A stretch of DNA of 64,000 bases, taken from positions 558,001-622,000 of the forward strand of contig JAETXT010000008.1 in the NCBI GenBank assembly GCA_019188255.1, in the 5' to 3' direction. The stretch is from Verticillium longisporum (lineage: Eukaryota; Ascomycota; Sordariomycetes; Glomerellales; Plectosphaerellaceae). Position numbers and translations under genes: made by a program. The notes under the pieces are model-generated. The model did no database searches, was not told where the DNA came from, and saw only the letters and a list, made by a program, of their open reading frames with translations. Shown here piece after piece: positions 1 to 13,161 of the stretch; position 1 is the stretch's first letter, and every line of letters starts with the position of its first letter.

Positions 1-3000
1 GCATGAACAATGCCTCACAAACATCAGACACGAAGAAGATGAACACCGAGAACACGAGAATTAGTATGGCTAGGCAGATGCAAGAACAGCTGGGAACCTC
101 CGGTCGGGGTACGAAAGCGCTGTTGCGACAGCTACGGCTGCAGCCAAGACCTCCGGGCTCCGGGCCCCTTCGCCGTGCTGCCACTCGTCGTGGTGCCTGC
201 TTGAGACTTTCAATTTGAGCAACTCAAAAGTCGGAAGCAGGGGTTGGAGGCTCTGCTCGCGCAGAGCCAGAGGCTGGGCCTTCCCCGTTCTTCGAGGACG
301 GTAGGGTTTGGATCCGACTCAACATGGCGGCACTACAAGAATGGCGTGGGTATTGAGATATTGGTCATGACCACTTCTGGGGCGCATCACCGAACACTTG
401 GCACTTGCATCATGCTGGTCTTCGAGATCTGACGGTCTGCCATTCGGTGTCAATACATTCTGGCCACTCCATGAAGGCGCGTCATCAGGTCAAAGGCCCC
501 GCCTCATCGATTTGCGGCCGGCTCCGCTTCAATGTCGGTTAGCATGATACTGCTGGGAAGCCAAAGAATCTTGCGTACGCACTGGACAGCACCTCATTGT
601 AGCTTCTGCTGGTAATGCAACATTGATGTCCTATCACTTTGGTGAGGGATGGATTGTCCGAGTCGACGAGTGCTCGGGCGAAAGCTTTAATCATCATGAA
701 GGATTCTGCGCTCGCTCAGTGTCAACCCCAAGAAGAGCGGTATTCAAAGCACTTGCGAGCTTCGCAATTCAGAGTCAACCTAGTGGCGTCCACTGCCGTA
801 GATCTACAGTGCCCGGTCAACATCCAAGTCTATTCAGCATCTCTCAGGCCCAATGTCATTTCTCAAACCCAGGAGGTTACATCTTTGTGACCAAGTGGTC
901 ACCTTGATGTCTGTCATCGCGCCAGACCCCAAATTGTTGGCTTTCCACGGCCATTGCAGCAAGCTGTCGGTAGTCTTCGATAAGTGTAGCAGCCCCAGGA
1001 TTCTGACGCATGGCCAGGGGCTACGTCTATGATGTTTTCAATAGGTAAATCTTTAAATTGTGGCATTACTCGACCTTGCTCCAAGAGGAAGCAAGTCTTT
1101 TCTCCGCATCTACTTGAGGGTTCCATGTCTTGAGGGGTTTCGGGACATGTCCGTATCCGATGTCGCCTCGTCGAGCTTGGGAAGGCGGGAATGATGGGCA
1201 AAGACCGTCCAATTCCTCGTGGGGACCTCGGATTCTCTCGTTGTCCAACCCTTCGCTCACCCTGAGGTAGTCTGCAAATCCACAGGTACACGCAATGATC
1301 TTGCTTCTTCTTGCAGTCTGGTGAAATCTATCAGAAAACACTCATAAAATACCTTGCCCTGGTAAATAGTACCAGAGGATGATTTACTAGAGGCTTGTTA
1401 CAAAATTCGGCCTGTTTTCTTCCAACGCGCAGACAACGTGCTTGCTGGGTAGCAAACACAGACTTGGCACAGTCATGATGACAACAAATGCCAAGTCAAG
1501 GCGATGTGTCCGAAAGAGCTAAGGCTCAAACCCGAGGGATTCGTGAAGTCAACTTGGTTGTCGACTCAGTAAGACAGCGAGATGGGTGGGCGACCTCGTC
1601 TGCCCGATCTTTTGTCACTGGTCATTTGTCGGGGAGGCTGTCGAGAGAGCTGAAGAGCACAGTCACGAGTCCACTACTATGATTTGATCCTTCCAGTGCT
1701 ATGGCGCACAGATTAAGAACAGACAGACAGTGGCCACAAAGTTTCGACTACTGTTCTTTTCGCACATCCACCTCGTTCAAGCCGAGACCATGAGCAGCAG
1801 AAGGAGACCGCTTGCTGTCGAAGCCGTTTCTCGCGACTGTCATCATGCGGTGTCTCACGAGTCCCCCATTTCTGCGCCCACGCAAGTCCTTGCACGGGAT
1901 ACCAGCGTCTTCACGAGACACACCTTACACCCTGTCGTAACTATAATTAGTGCCACATTCTATACACCGTTCCGCTCTACGCTATCATATCCGATGGTAT
2001 AATCCGTACTGAAGATATACCAACACACGCAAGGACCAAAGTTTATACCATGATGGCTTCTCAGGCACAGCAAATATCCGACCGAGCTGGACCCCAGCGT
2101 AGTCAGGGATCACCAGGCCAAGGTTCAGGTCCAGATCAGTATCTGGGGAAGCGAGCTGGAGAAAATGAGGGGGGGTCTAACTTGATGGATCGATCCGTTT
2201 CGGGCATTGCGTGTTTGAAGACGATGACTTACACTGCCAAAGAGCTGAATGCTTATGTCGGGAGACATCATCGATTGTGGCTTCGGGAAATAGACCTAAG
2301 TGCTCTGAAGTTGGGGGTCTGAACCAAAGACAAAGCGTATGATGGAAGTGCCGCCGAGTCACAGGAGACTAATACCCGACGGGTAAAACGTCCGGTATTG
2401 CGTTGCAAGCCCCATGTATCACTGACTCGGATCTCGAGCCTTCATTTCGTTCCCGCAAAGGCAGACACTGTAATGCCGTTCCTCTATGAATTGATGTTGA
2501 AGGGCGCCTTGGTCGAGAGATACAAACGCTTGCCTCGACGAATGGCTCTTGTCCCACTTGGTGAGTGATTGACGTGAACATGCTGCTCGGCATGTCCGAA
2601 TCATGAGATCTACCTGCTGCACTATTGTAGATGGAGGCGCAGACGGTGGCGAAAGAAGTTGGCTCGCATGGTTCATCGAAGAAGCTTAATCAAGCCGGGG
2701 CACTTATTGGTAGAGTGATCTTGAGCGAACGCAAGTTGCAGGGAAAACACATTCCAATGCCAGGTCAGGAGGGTGGGTGGGCGACATGGGTGATCTGAGA
2801 AATGACGAAGCCGTCGGGTGTTTTGACGTGTTCGATGGTGAATAAAAGCGAGGAATAGAGCGCCACGTGCCAGGGTCGATGCGGGCAAGATCCCGTCTGG
2901 TATTTGCTATGAGGATGGCTTTGGAATGCCAGGCATTAGGCTTCTGCTTTGACTGGCATTTTGCCTGAGCTCAATCAAGATGAAGAGAGCATTGCACAAC

Positions 3001-4061
3001 ACACAGCCTTCGGCGAGCGAAGCTTTTCCTTCGAGCTGTGCTTTTTCTAGCGGTTATTTGCCTCCTATCAGGAATTGGTCTCTTTTGAGATCTCCAAGAC
3101 CGAGGGCACATCGCTGTACGCGGTCTTCGACGAGTGACATCACGACTCCAACATGCAACAGCACTGGAGAAGACTCCCCCTTCGGTGCAACATTACCTCG
3201 AGCATCTGCCAATGATTCGCTCAAGCCCCATCTCAAGCGGGGACGCCATCGCTGAAAGAAGCCACCCTTGTCGATCGGTATCAATCCGACAGCCCGAGGG
3301 TGCGCCACCCTTCGGCAGCTCGCACCTCGCTGAGTGCCTGTGCTTGAGCTGAATTGCCTTCGGGCCAGGGTGACAGCGTTTCTCCAACAAGTCACGCGCT
3401 ACGGAGATCCAGACATCTATCTTGGACACGACCCGTCAAGTCCCGTCGGTTTCGACCCACGGCACCATCTTCCCTCCTACTCAGACCTTGACACCCATTG
3501 ATACCCATCGGTCACTCCAGCCTAATCCTAGCACCTTGTTCCGGCCACCTTTCTTGGCCTCTTTCTAGGCTGTCTCCTAGCGTAAGCCCCCCGCTACACA
3601 CTGCCAGCAATCATTGAAGCTTCTGCTTGCCCCCGCAACGCTTCCCCAAACCCCAGACGCCCTTGGTTTCGAGGGAGGCGGAGAAGAGCTTGGGGTGGCC
3701 CCTCTTTCTTCTTTGCTTCGACTACCTGCTCCACCAGACTTACTGTACGGCAGTCCTGCACTGCTGGATCCGGCGGGCGTATTGACCAACTTGGGAACGT
3801 GCCAACTGATGCGCATGCTCCCCAGCTTTCTCTAGACCAGGTTGCCCCAGAGCACCAACCCCAAACCACCGAGAAAGTGACCGGTCGCGCTGCGTGGTCT
3901 ATCCCCGTGCCACGTTAAATAGCACGTCGTTTCCCCCCTCTCGTGTCTGTCTTCTCCATCCCACTCCCGTTCCAGAGACGTGGTTCACAGATACAGTTGC
4001 CGATCTTCTCCCTCTCAGCCAGATTTGTCCCATCTGGTCCTTCCGGAACAGACCGCGCACC
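1..4061. other. Region without a recognised gene
   Basis: About 4 kb of mixed-composition DNA in which I recognise no protein family. Only short open frames occur. On the minus strand at about 914-1341 two overlapping frames of 91 and 125 codons look partly coding in character, and the minus-strand frame just below them (about 905-1012) adds more. I could not join them with convincing splice sites or place them in a family, so they are not called. The last 200 bases are pyrimidine-rich and are presumably the promoter and 5' leader of the transporter that starts at 4062. Confidence 0.4.
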
Positions 4062-5658
4062 ATGGGCGTCAAGGAATTCTTCAAACGCAGGAGCCTGCGA
4101 GCGAAGAACGATGTGCGCACCAACGCCGCTGAGATGACTCTTCGGGAGTCTCTCTTCCCCATCGTTCTCGTCACAACTCTGTTCTTCCTCTGGGGCTTCT
4201 CCTACAGTATGTTTCCACACAGATTGTGGCTGTGATTTTACTTCGACGCCACCTGCTAACCAACACTCAACAGGTCTCCTTGATATCCTCAACAAGCATT
4301 TCCAAAACGTTCTTCACATCAACCGTGCCAGATCTGCCGGCCTTCAAGCTGCCTACTTCGGTGCTTACCCGCTAGCCTCGCTTGGCCACGCTGCTTGGAT
4401 CCTCAGACACTGGGGTTACAAAGCCACATTTGTCTGGGGCCTCTTCCTTTATGGTCTAGGATCCCTCATCGCCATCCCATGCATCATCAATGAGTCGTTC
4501 GGTGGTTTCTGCGCTGCCATCTTCATCATCGGTAACGGCCTTGGTTCCCTCGAGACCGCCGCGAACCCTTACATCGCCGTGTGTGGTCCTCCGAGGTATT
4601 CTGAGGTCCGGTTGAACGTTTCTCAGGCCTTTAACGGCATTGGCACCGTCGTCTCGCCTCTCATCGGTGCCAGGGTCTTCTTCGGCTTTGACGACGATAG
4701 AGCCCTCGAAAACGTCCAATGGGTCTACCTCGCCATTGCAGCCTTCGTCTGGGGTCTTGCTATCGTTTTCTGGCTCGCGCATATCCCAGAAGTCACCGAT
4801 GCCGACATGGCGTACCAGGCCCAGGAAACCCACGCCGGATTCGACGAAAAACCTTTCATCAAGCAATATCGCCTCTTCCACGCCGCTTTCGCGCAATTTT
4901 GCTACACGGGAGCACAAGTGGCTATCGCCTCTTTTTTTATAAATTGTACGTAACTCCCCTTCTCTGGCTCACCGTGTTCTCGATGTTCTATTGCATTGTT
5001 GAAAGCCTTGCCCCCCCACTCCTGGCACCAGGGACTAATCTTATGCACTACAGACGTCCGAGAGACAGGCGCTGCCTCAACAGACTCCCGAGCATCGAAC
5101 TTGTTCGCCGGCGCGCAGGGTACCTTCGCGGCCGGCCGATTCATTGGTGCCGGTATCATGCACTTTGTGAAGCCCCGGAAGGTGTTCCTAGTGTTCCTCT
5201 CGTGCTGCTCCATTTTCCTCATTCCTGCTGCTATCAAGACCGGCACCCCGGGCATGGCAATGCTTTATCTCGTTTTGTTCTTCGAGTCGATTTGCTTCCC
5301 GACCATCGTGGCTCTCGGCATGCGGGGTCTCGGACGCCACAGCAAGCGGGGTTCCGGGTTTATCGTGGCTGGTGTGTCGGGTGGCGCCTGCGTGCCGCCG
5401 CTCATGGGCGCCGTCGCCGACATGCACGGTAAAGGCGGCAACAACATGGGCGTCGCCATGACCGTGCCTCTCGCCTTTATGGTTGCCGCGACATCCTATG
5501 CAATTGCTGTCAACTTTGTGCCGCGCTACCGCGACGTCGCCGACGCCTTTACGGCTACTGAGGTTGGCGTGCACAACACGTCCGTCGACGAGGAGAAGGT
5601 TCGCGCTCAATCGATCGAGGAGACACAGGTGCGCAATGCCGCCCCTACTCTGTCGTAG
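4062..5658 (+). CDS. MFS sugar symporter, L-fucose permease (FucP)-like
   Basis: Exons 4062-4206, 4274-4945 and 5054-5658 give 473 residues, the usual size for FucP-type major facilitator proteins. These import L-fucose or related hexoses with protons across the plasma membrane. The first membrane segment reads FFLWGFSYSLLDILNKHF, the FucP-family hallmark. It is followed by ARSAGLQAAYFGAYPLAS and by GNGLGSLETAANPY, which are also characteristic. Both introns have good ends (GTATGT..CAG and GTACGT..CAG) and keep the frame. The ATG sits in a CACCATGG context. The short N-terminal tail and a C-terminal tail after the last membrane segment are hydrophilic. The actual substrate (fucose, glucose or another sugar) cannot be told from sequence. 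No partner genes adjoin it. Confidence 0.9.
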
Positions 5659-7074
5659 AGGGGGTTCATTTTCACGACGACGTACAATCTTCATAGCCTT
5701 GAATTTGAATGAAGAGACATTATTTCTATGCAGTCAAGTATGCCAGATTATGGTGATCGGACTTGAAACAGTGTACCAGTGAAATCGACATATCTAACCC
5801 CTTGCGCCACCTTGAAATCGATCACAGCCACCCTAAAGTGAAGCTGAACGAGATCAGTCCATCAATCCTTATGCGATCCATGAGTGAGATATAGGGTTCA
5901 ATAACCTGGCATTGATATCGACGGCGGGGTAGGTGTGACACCCATAGCCTGTCGGCTCGTCGCCCTCCCCAATGCAACAATCGGGTGCCATGCACACACA
6001 CACATACGTGACCGAGTCAAAAAAAAGCAAAACATACAACACCAGGGATTCGCTGGTGGTCACCCACCCAACTACTAGTCTGGCCCTTATTGGTTTATCG
6101 CTGGGAGAGCGGACGGGATCCCGAGTTTTCCAATAGGTATGGTCGTATGTGCTAGTCGAGGAGCTCGGAGCCGATGATGAGGCTGTGTTATGGGTTCTGC
6201 TAGTATATTCGGCAACTGAGGACAGTTGGCACGAATCTGTTCAGACCGGCGGCGGTTCTGCTCAAGTTGGAATGCCGAGTGTAGGCATAGACCTGGCTCA
6301 CTAGCTCACGGGCTCTCGTTTGATATTGTCTCGAGCCTGGCCTGAAATCTGGTACAGCGGGTGGAACTTTTGCAAACGATCGCGTGGTCGAAGATTTTGT
6401 TAACCATCGAGCAGTGTTTGTCAAGGCCGGCGACCAATCACTACATATAATAACATTCGAAGGTCCCTATGGCCTATTTCTGGATGACGAATGATCATTC
6501 TCGAGTTGTGCTGTAATATGATGGCTGAAGTTACCATTGAAATACTTTGGAGGTTTCAAGACGAGTGTTTTTCAAAGCGTTGTTTGGCTTGATATGCAGT
6601 CAAGCTGAGAAGCTATATTCAACCTCTACCTTGACAAAATGCAACTCAAAGACCTTTGAACTTGTGCCGTGTATTAGGAAGCCAGCGAGCAGCACCATTA
6701 GTCAACTTTTCAGGCCCCCAAAGGGCTTATCACGTACAACATCCTATTATCCATGCTTGGCACAGAAAATGAAGATCATGTTCTGACTTAAAACAACTGG
6801 CATCCTATTCGGTGGGCCCTGGGAGTCCCCTGGCTTTAGTCAGTCGCTTGAAGTCAGTTACACCGACGTTACAAGGTCGCTATAGCATAGCTTCAGCTAT
6901 CGTGCGTCGTGTTGTATATCATCGTAACTTGCTCCTTATGTAGAGACTGAATATTTGTGATTTGGTGTCACCCGCTCACTGGTATCTCCCTTTCACCAAC
7001 CCTCCAAGCATTCCTAACTCCCACCCCAAGAAATTAATCGCACGCTGGTCTTATCATCACTGTGTGCAGCAGTC
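5659..7074. other. Intergenic region between the sugar symporter and the M28 peptidase
   Basis: Tail-to-tail spacer of 1.4 kb. It contains the two 3' regions and a short (CA)n run near 5993-6003. The open frames present are short, unconnected and match nothing I know. Confidence 0.5.
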
Positions 7075-10016
7075 TCAGGTCTTGAGGATATCAGCTGCAA
7101 CGACAATGCCGGCCGCAATCTTCGAAACCCATTCCTGGGCAACATCAAAGTTGCCATCCTCGGCATACTGAATGCCCTCGGTGGCACCAGCAAAAGTGAC
7201 AGCAGCATAACCGGTGTCCAAACCAGGGGCCGTGACGACATGCCTGTAGAACTCGCGGTTGGGCAGACCACCCTGTGAAACAAAGCCGCGCTGGAAGTGG
7301 ATGTACTTGTGGTTGACGACATCCTTCGGGTTTTGATCGTTGGTGGTGACAGCATGCTCCTCGAGGGCCTTGGCCTCACCTGCCCTCTTTTTGAAGACCT
7401 CGATTGCGTCCTCAAGCTCGGAGAAATCGAGGTCGGCATCGTTCTCTGCAGCAAATTCAACGAGGTCATCGAGATAAGCTTGAAGCTCGACTCCGTAGTT
7501 GACAACGTCGAGAGGCAGAATCTCGTCGTCGAGGAGGTGGTACGCAAGGAGAGCAAGGTACTGGCCCTGGCTAGCATGCACGTGGAAACCGGCTGAATTC
7601 TTGTGAGCACAACATTGCGTTGGTAGTGTAGGGTGACTTACGGTCTCCCAGGGTAGCCATCCAGTGGTAGGTGTCGTAGCTAAGACTCATGTCAGCATTC
7701 AATGCTCGTCGTTATACTGAGACAGACTTACTTGGAGTGATACGGCCAGATTGGGTCGGTGGGACCTCCGCCTGACCCAACGTCCAGGGAGCTGATACCA
7801 CGGTGAAGGAAGGCGGTATAGTCAGAGCCTGATCCCAGTGTAAGCCGAGATATCTTCCACGGCCATCTATAGGCAGCAGGCACTCACCGGAGCCGAGAAC
7901 ACCAACAACACCACCGGAAGCGTCCTGCCATGAATCGTACAGAGATTGGTTGAAGCCTCCAAAATTGGGGTGAATCACTTTCTTCATAATCTCGGTGCCA
8001 ATCGTGTGCAGCCTGTGTTTGTTAGCGGATGCCTTGGGCTGGATACGGGCTCGAACGTTGGCTTACTCGGGAGTGGCTGAAAGGTCCGGGCGAGGACCGG
8101 ATACCTGTAATGGTCAATTGTATTATTCCCGCTGATGATTGCCGAGCACTTACAGCAACGTCAATGTTGAGATAGGCAATCAGGGTTTCAGTAAGCTCAT
8201 TGATGTGCTCCTCGACGTACTCGACACTTCCGATGAGGCCTGCAAGAGTCAGTCATGTACTTGTAGAGATACACCCTTGCAGTACTCACCCCATTCTTCG
8301 GCATCCCAACTTCCCAGGACGAGGTTGCGCTTGGGCTTCCAACCAGAGTCAATCAGCTTCTTAATGACCTTGCTAAACTCAATGAGGATGGCAGAGCCAG
8401 AGTTTGGATCACCGTTTCCTCCGATCATCCATGTGTCTCTGTGGTTGCCAATGAACAAGGTCTCTTTAGCAGGGGTTCCATCGTGGTTGGTGCCATTGAT
8501 GCGACCAATAACATTTTGGATCGGGCGAATGACATCTTCGCTGACCTAACATTGGTTTACGTTAGTATGGTGTACGGCTGCAGGTAGCGACGAAAAGTTA
8601 CATTGTCAAGCTCAAGCGTAACGCCGGGCGCAGGGCCCGTGAAGTACTCTGCGTCAAGGCCGCCGATCCAGTTGGTACGGTTCACCTGCTCGCCAGAAAT
8701 GCCGTGGCCGTTGAGAGCCTTGAGCAAAGGTTCGGCAGCGGAGTAGGAGATGGGGACGGAAGGAATCTTGGCGATGACCTTGATTTGTTAGCAGATATTC
8801 ATCCCTCGGACCGTGTCACTCACGTCAGAGACATCGGCACGGGGAGCGTCCTCGTGCGATGGGTAGCCAGGGGTCGTTGGATCTCTATGCCAGGGTCAGA
8901 TAAGGAACTTTGATTCGGAAGGACCTTCATACCCAGGGTGGGTGCTGTCATGAACAAAGTCAGTCAACGTTTTATCGGAGAAGAAAGGGTTAAGGCATAC
9001 CTGAGAAACAATGTCGAACCCTTCTGGACTTGGTGAGGGTTCCTTGCAGGACCCTCTGCATGTTGTCAGTACGCGGATCGGCCTGATACAGTCATTGTCT
9101 TGCGGCTCGGGCGAGCCACAACACTTGAAACGCACCTGGGTACGCCTTGTAGCCGTTTGCAACAGTCACTTCGCCATCATCACCAGGGTCGAGGTAAATC
9201 TAATCAACTGTTAGTGGATATTGTTGTGCAACAGAAGTTTCCGGACCGTGGACGTACTACTGCGGCCAAGGCACCGGCGTCTTGCGCGTTCTTGACCTTC
9301 AAGCCACGGAAGAGACCCCCATAGCGGATCAATGCGATCTTGCCCTTTACATCGACACCTAGCTCAGCAAGAGCCTCAAAGTCAGCGATAGAACCGCGAC
9401 TATCATCTAGTCAGCCCACTTGTACGACGGTCCATCTGTGCAAAAGTCTTGCGCCGCTTACCCAGCATAGACGTATTCAGCCTTGGCATGGCCAGTCGGT
9501 GCATATCCAAGGAAGGTCTGCTGGCTGATGGCATCCCACCCGGTGACCTCGTCGTCTTCAATGACATCCTCCTTAAGGTTGACTTCTGAGACATTGCCTT
9601 CGGCATCGGTAAAGTTCAGCGCGGCACTGACAGGGTACCGAAGAAAGACGTGATATTCGTTCAGGTGGCTCTCAAAACCGTTGGATGCCCACTTGTCACG
9701 CGTCCACTCGGCGGCCTCCTTGCCGAAGCCGCTGTTCAGATGTTAGCATGGATGGCGCTCGTACGATTATTCAGTCCCCCTATGCTTACGCAAGCTTGTT
9801 TTGTCGGCCGTAGTATTCCGACCACTCATCGATGGTCACATTGTCAAAGGAGTTGGCGATTAGTGTCTCCTGTTCCGTCAAAACAGGAGGCCAGACGTCG
9901 TTGCGTCGAAGAATAGGTTTGCGGTGGGTATGCCGAGCTTCGATGTTGAAGTCACGCTGGCACGCGGAAGCACCGGCCGCAAAAGCCAGAACAGCGGACA
10001 ATTGCTGGGTACGCAT
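7075..10016 (-). CDS. Secreted M28 metallopeptidase, glutamate carboxypeptidase II/PSMA-like
   Basis: Fifteen exons: 9790-10016, 9462-9731, 9258-9399, 9136-9199, 9001-9055, 8933-8944, 8824-8884, 8602-8778, 8290-8545, 8154-8239, 8067-8104, 7888-8012, 7732-7828, 7642-7679 and 7075-7592. Together they make 2166 nt, or 721 residues, the family's usual length. The start at 10016 opens a signal peptide (MRTQQLSAVLAFAAGASA); an upstream in-frame ATG would spoil it. A protease-associated domain (IYLDPGDDG) precedes the co-catalytic di-zinc M28 domain. Expected zinc ligands are near H371 (GNHRDTW), D382 (NGDPNSG), E420 (DAEEWG, with general base E419), D448 (LNIDVAV) and H535 (WPYHSNYDTYHW). A transferrin-receptor-like dimerisation domain forms the C-terminus. 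The enzyme should trim peptides, probably C-terminal glutamates, in the vacuole or outside the cell. One exon is only 12 nt long. Confidence 0.93.
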
Positions 10017-11311
10017 GGTCACGATGCCTGGCAGTGACAATGGGAAAGAACTAGAGGGGATTGTGACTGACGGCCTGCCAGTGGGCGGCGGAGAAGGGAC
10101 GGTAAACCTTTATGCACGCCTGACGTACGACAGGTATCGTTGCCATTGCTCCTCTCATGATGCCATCGGTCCCGCCGGGCGGCGTCGGCTTGATGACCGG
10201 CCTAGGAACCTTCGACGCAGCGGCACAACTGATTGGCGACCGCTCGATACAATCAATCACCCACGCTCTGGTGCCTGTAGAGGCGCTGACTTGTGCTCAC
10301 CGACAACAAAGATCGTCATCCCGAACGCCGCGGGGTAGCTTCCCTTCGGAGCTCCAAACACACCACTTGTCGAGCTCGGGATTGGCTTATGCGGTGTCGT
10401 CATACCTCACCAAGACCTAGGCACTTGACTCAAACCCACCGGTTCAGGAAGCTCGTTCATGCCGACGGCGTCGGGCTTCTGCGGGTGGCTGCGTGAGAGA
10501 GGTCGATCGGGGCTTTTCACCTGCCCGATTTGTGATAGAGCTGTGGCCTGTTGGGCGGGGTCAGAGTCAGCCAAGGACGTGAACATGCAACCCAAGCTCC
10601 ATAACCTGTCAATGCAGCTCTAGCACCTGCAGCCGGCCCCTCCGCCGAGTTGTTACGGAAGGCTACCAGGCAGCGGAATGGTTCTGAGAGATCAGACAAG
10701 CAGTTACTGAGATGGATTTTCGAACAGCGCAAACGTAAACCTCAAACCATGGAGAATATATTATACCTACTCAGCTGTGCGCTGTTGAACATGCATTCGC
10801 GGTCATTTTGTTACGTGAGCAATCCAAAACAGACTGGAAGATCTTTGAACTACTCGACCAAGGTCCAGCATTCGCGTCGCTGACATTGAACATGCAGCTT
10901 GCTGTTCGTCTCGGTATCCTGGGTGAGCAGGTTGTTCTGTCATCACTGCATGGCACCCACCAGCTCGCCTTGGTTGGTCAAATCCACCCCTGTCGATCTT
11001 TGTACGACAGTCACGAGGTCTTCGAAGACAGGACGCTGCCCTTGCTCGCCGTCTTGGGCCTGCGAGCTCGAAATCATTCTGACGCAGTACGGCACAGACG
11101 CAATCTTGTATGCTAGAATAAGTTGACCAGGCAGTCCAGCTCGCAGGTCCGCCACGTTGCTGCAGGTGGTACGAACCTAGGAATCAATCAAATGAGAGCT
11201 GACATTTCGTACCTGGTGTTGTCGTGCCTGGATTAAGACAATATTCGAGAACAAAATATCGAATACTTTGCTACACTGGGTTTGAGGAGTCCCTCAACAA
11301 GTTATTGAAAG
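10017..11311. other. Intergenic region, no recognised gene
   Basis: This holds the promoter of the M28 peptidase gene and the 3' side of the GNAT gene. A minus-strand frame at 10943-11155 has fairly coding-like composition, but I cannot assign it to a family or splice it to a neighbour. No repeats or RNA genes were seen. Confidence 0.4.
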
Positions 11312-12173
11312 TCAGAAATCCCGCTGAAGGAAGGCTTTTCCAACAACCCATCGCCGTCCAGTTTGGTCGGATTCTTGCGGAAGGCCTCTGATGATTTCCA
11401 CAAGACGATAGCCTCGCCTCTCGTACCAGGCCTGAGTGGTTACCTAAACAATTGACAGTGAGAAACCACAAAACGGGGCCTCGCCGAACACAACTGACCT
11501 TGGGAGTATTACCCCCGAAGAAGGCGTCGGCTATATCGGGGCGCATCTGATCTTCAGACTTAACGGAAGCCAATACGAGTGTTTTGGCTTTGAAGTCCTG
11601 CACTGCCAGATTCTCGATGCAATCCATGGCTGCCCGTCCAATGCCACTGCCTTGCAGCGCTGGGGAGACATACAAGCCGTTGATCCAGTGAGTCGCTTCT
11701 GAATCGACATTGAACTTAAATGATGATTCAGAAGGCTCGTAAGCATCGAGGGAAACATGTCCGAGTGGCAAGAATGGCGACATTGATGCTGTCCGGGTTC
11801 TACCACGAATAGATATGCTCGTGTCAATCAGCAGGGACTTTTCCTGAGCCATGTCAACTGCTGCTCCGATTTCTGGGCTCAAGTCCGACGACTTACAAGC
11901 TCGTACTGCTGAGTTTGTGTATGGAGGAGGAACTCTTTGCGAGGATAATCTGTGGGCAAGACCTAGCTTGTTAGTATGAATCCAACGGCGGCAAAGAACG
12001 CCACCGCTTACAATCCAGTAGAGGCCTTTCGTTCCTCTCTTCTGGTCTTCTGTCCAACTTTGCCTTACATCTTTCGACTGCCATCCGCATATCAGACGTT
12101 GCTGATAGAGCCGTTCGATATGTTCTTCGGACTCTGGATCACACGGGATTAATTCAATTGGAGACACGGCCAT
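11312..12173 (-). CDS. GNAT-family N-acetyltransferase
   Basis: Exons 12012-12173, 11897-11962, 11499-11843 and 11312-11443 sum to 705 nt, or 234 residues. The 300-codon open frame over this locus reads through introns and is not the protein. The splice choice restores a smooth family-like sequence: YWIVLPTDYP across the first junction, TTQAWYERRGYR across the last. The acetyl-CoA binding motif A is GLYVSPALQGSGIGRAAM, with the Q-x-x-G-x-G/A loop, and motif B ends in AWYERRGY, the usual C-terminal element. LGHVSLDAYEPS precedes motif A. It transfers acetyl from acetyl-CoA to an amine; the substrate is unknown. It is probably cytosolic, with no signal peptide or membrane segment. Confidence 0.85.
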
Positions 12174-13161
12174 TATGTTCTGTGACCAACATCGCCAGGC
12201 ATGAGCGTTGCGGGGTCCCTCCGTGTGGAAGCGTGATATATATGTCTTTCACGGCCAGGCAACATCAGCGTTTGCAATCGGAATGTATGCAACCATGTTA
12301 GTCCAGTAATTCTCTGCATGTGAGTAGGACGCCGTCAGGCATACCGCGTCACCGAATCCTACCCCGTCTCGATTCTCGCGAGTGGGCCAACCCGGCGATG
12401 ACGTGCCCGCGATCAGGCTGCCAACGGATGCGTGACCCCTCTTTTCGACGGTCTCCTCCGCCAGAGCATCACTTGGAACGTACGAAAAGGCTGATGTGAA
12501 AGCTGATGCGGTGGAGTATGGCGAGATGCGTCGTGTTGGGAGTGGTCGCCGTGACGGGGGTCCCTTTGCTCAGGCAAAAGTTATTGTTGCCAAATCAATA
12601 CCGACCGGGAATAAGTCTGCCCCGAGACACAGCTGCGACGTTTCGAGCTATCCTTTCTGCCTGTCTCGTCCGGCCTCGGACGCGGACAGTGTTCCACAGC
12701 CTTGACGTACTAAGCTCCACGCTTGACGACTCCAGGCATCTCAGTGCTCATGCCCTTCTGACAAGAGCGCCACACCACACAAGCAAAGAACACAGAGCAC
12801 CAGAAGGATACACCAGAAGCGAGGGTTTTTCAGGGTTTTATGGAAAGCGTCTAGATGCAAAAATAACAATCTCAATCTGGATATCTCATGTCATGCCCGC
12901 ACGCAACACAGAATGCAACGGCGGTTGGTCTCGCCCCCGCCAGATACAAAAAAAAAGGGTGTCCGAAGGGGAAACGTCACCGCTGAGGTGTAAAAGAGCC
13001 CCGCTCGTGGCCTTTTTCTGCTCCGAAGAGGAGAGAAAAGAAGAAGAATTAAACGCCATTCCATGCCCCGAATCACCGCCCGTCTTTGGTTAAGAAAAGA
13101 AACGCCTCTTTTGAATGCTCTAGATGTTGTGATTTGTGCTCGTTGAAACGCTGTTTCAAGA
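12174..13161. other. Intergenic region, no recognised gene
   Basis: Spacer between the GNAT start and the end of the TDT transporter gene. A plus-strand open frame of 195 codons (12506-13093) lies opposite the expected transporter 3' UTR and shows no family motif, so it is not called. Confidence 0.45.

Noticed and set aside
4719..5432. 237-codon plus-strand open frame overlapping the sugar symporter
   Set aside because: Frame-shifted shadow that reads through intron 2 of a well-supported gene.
12506..13093. 195-codon plus-strand open frame
   Set aside because: No domain, and it lies opposite the likely 3' UTR of the transporter.
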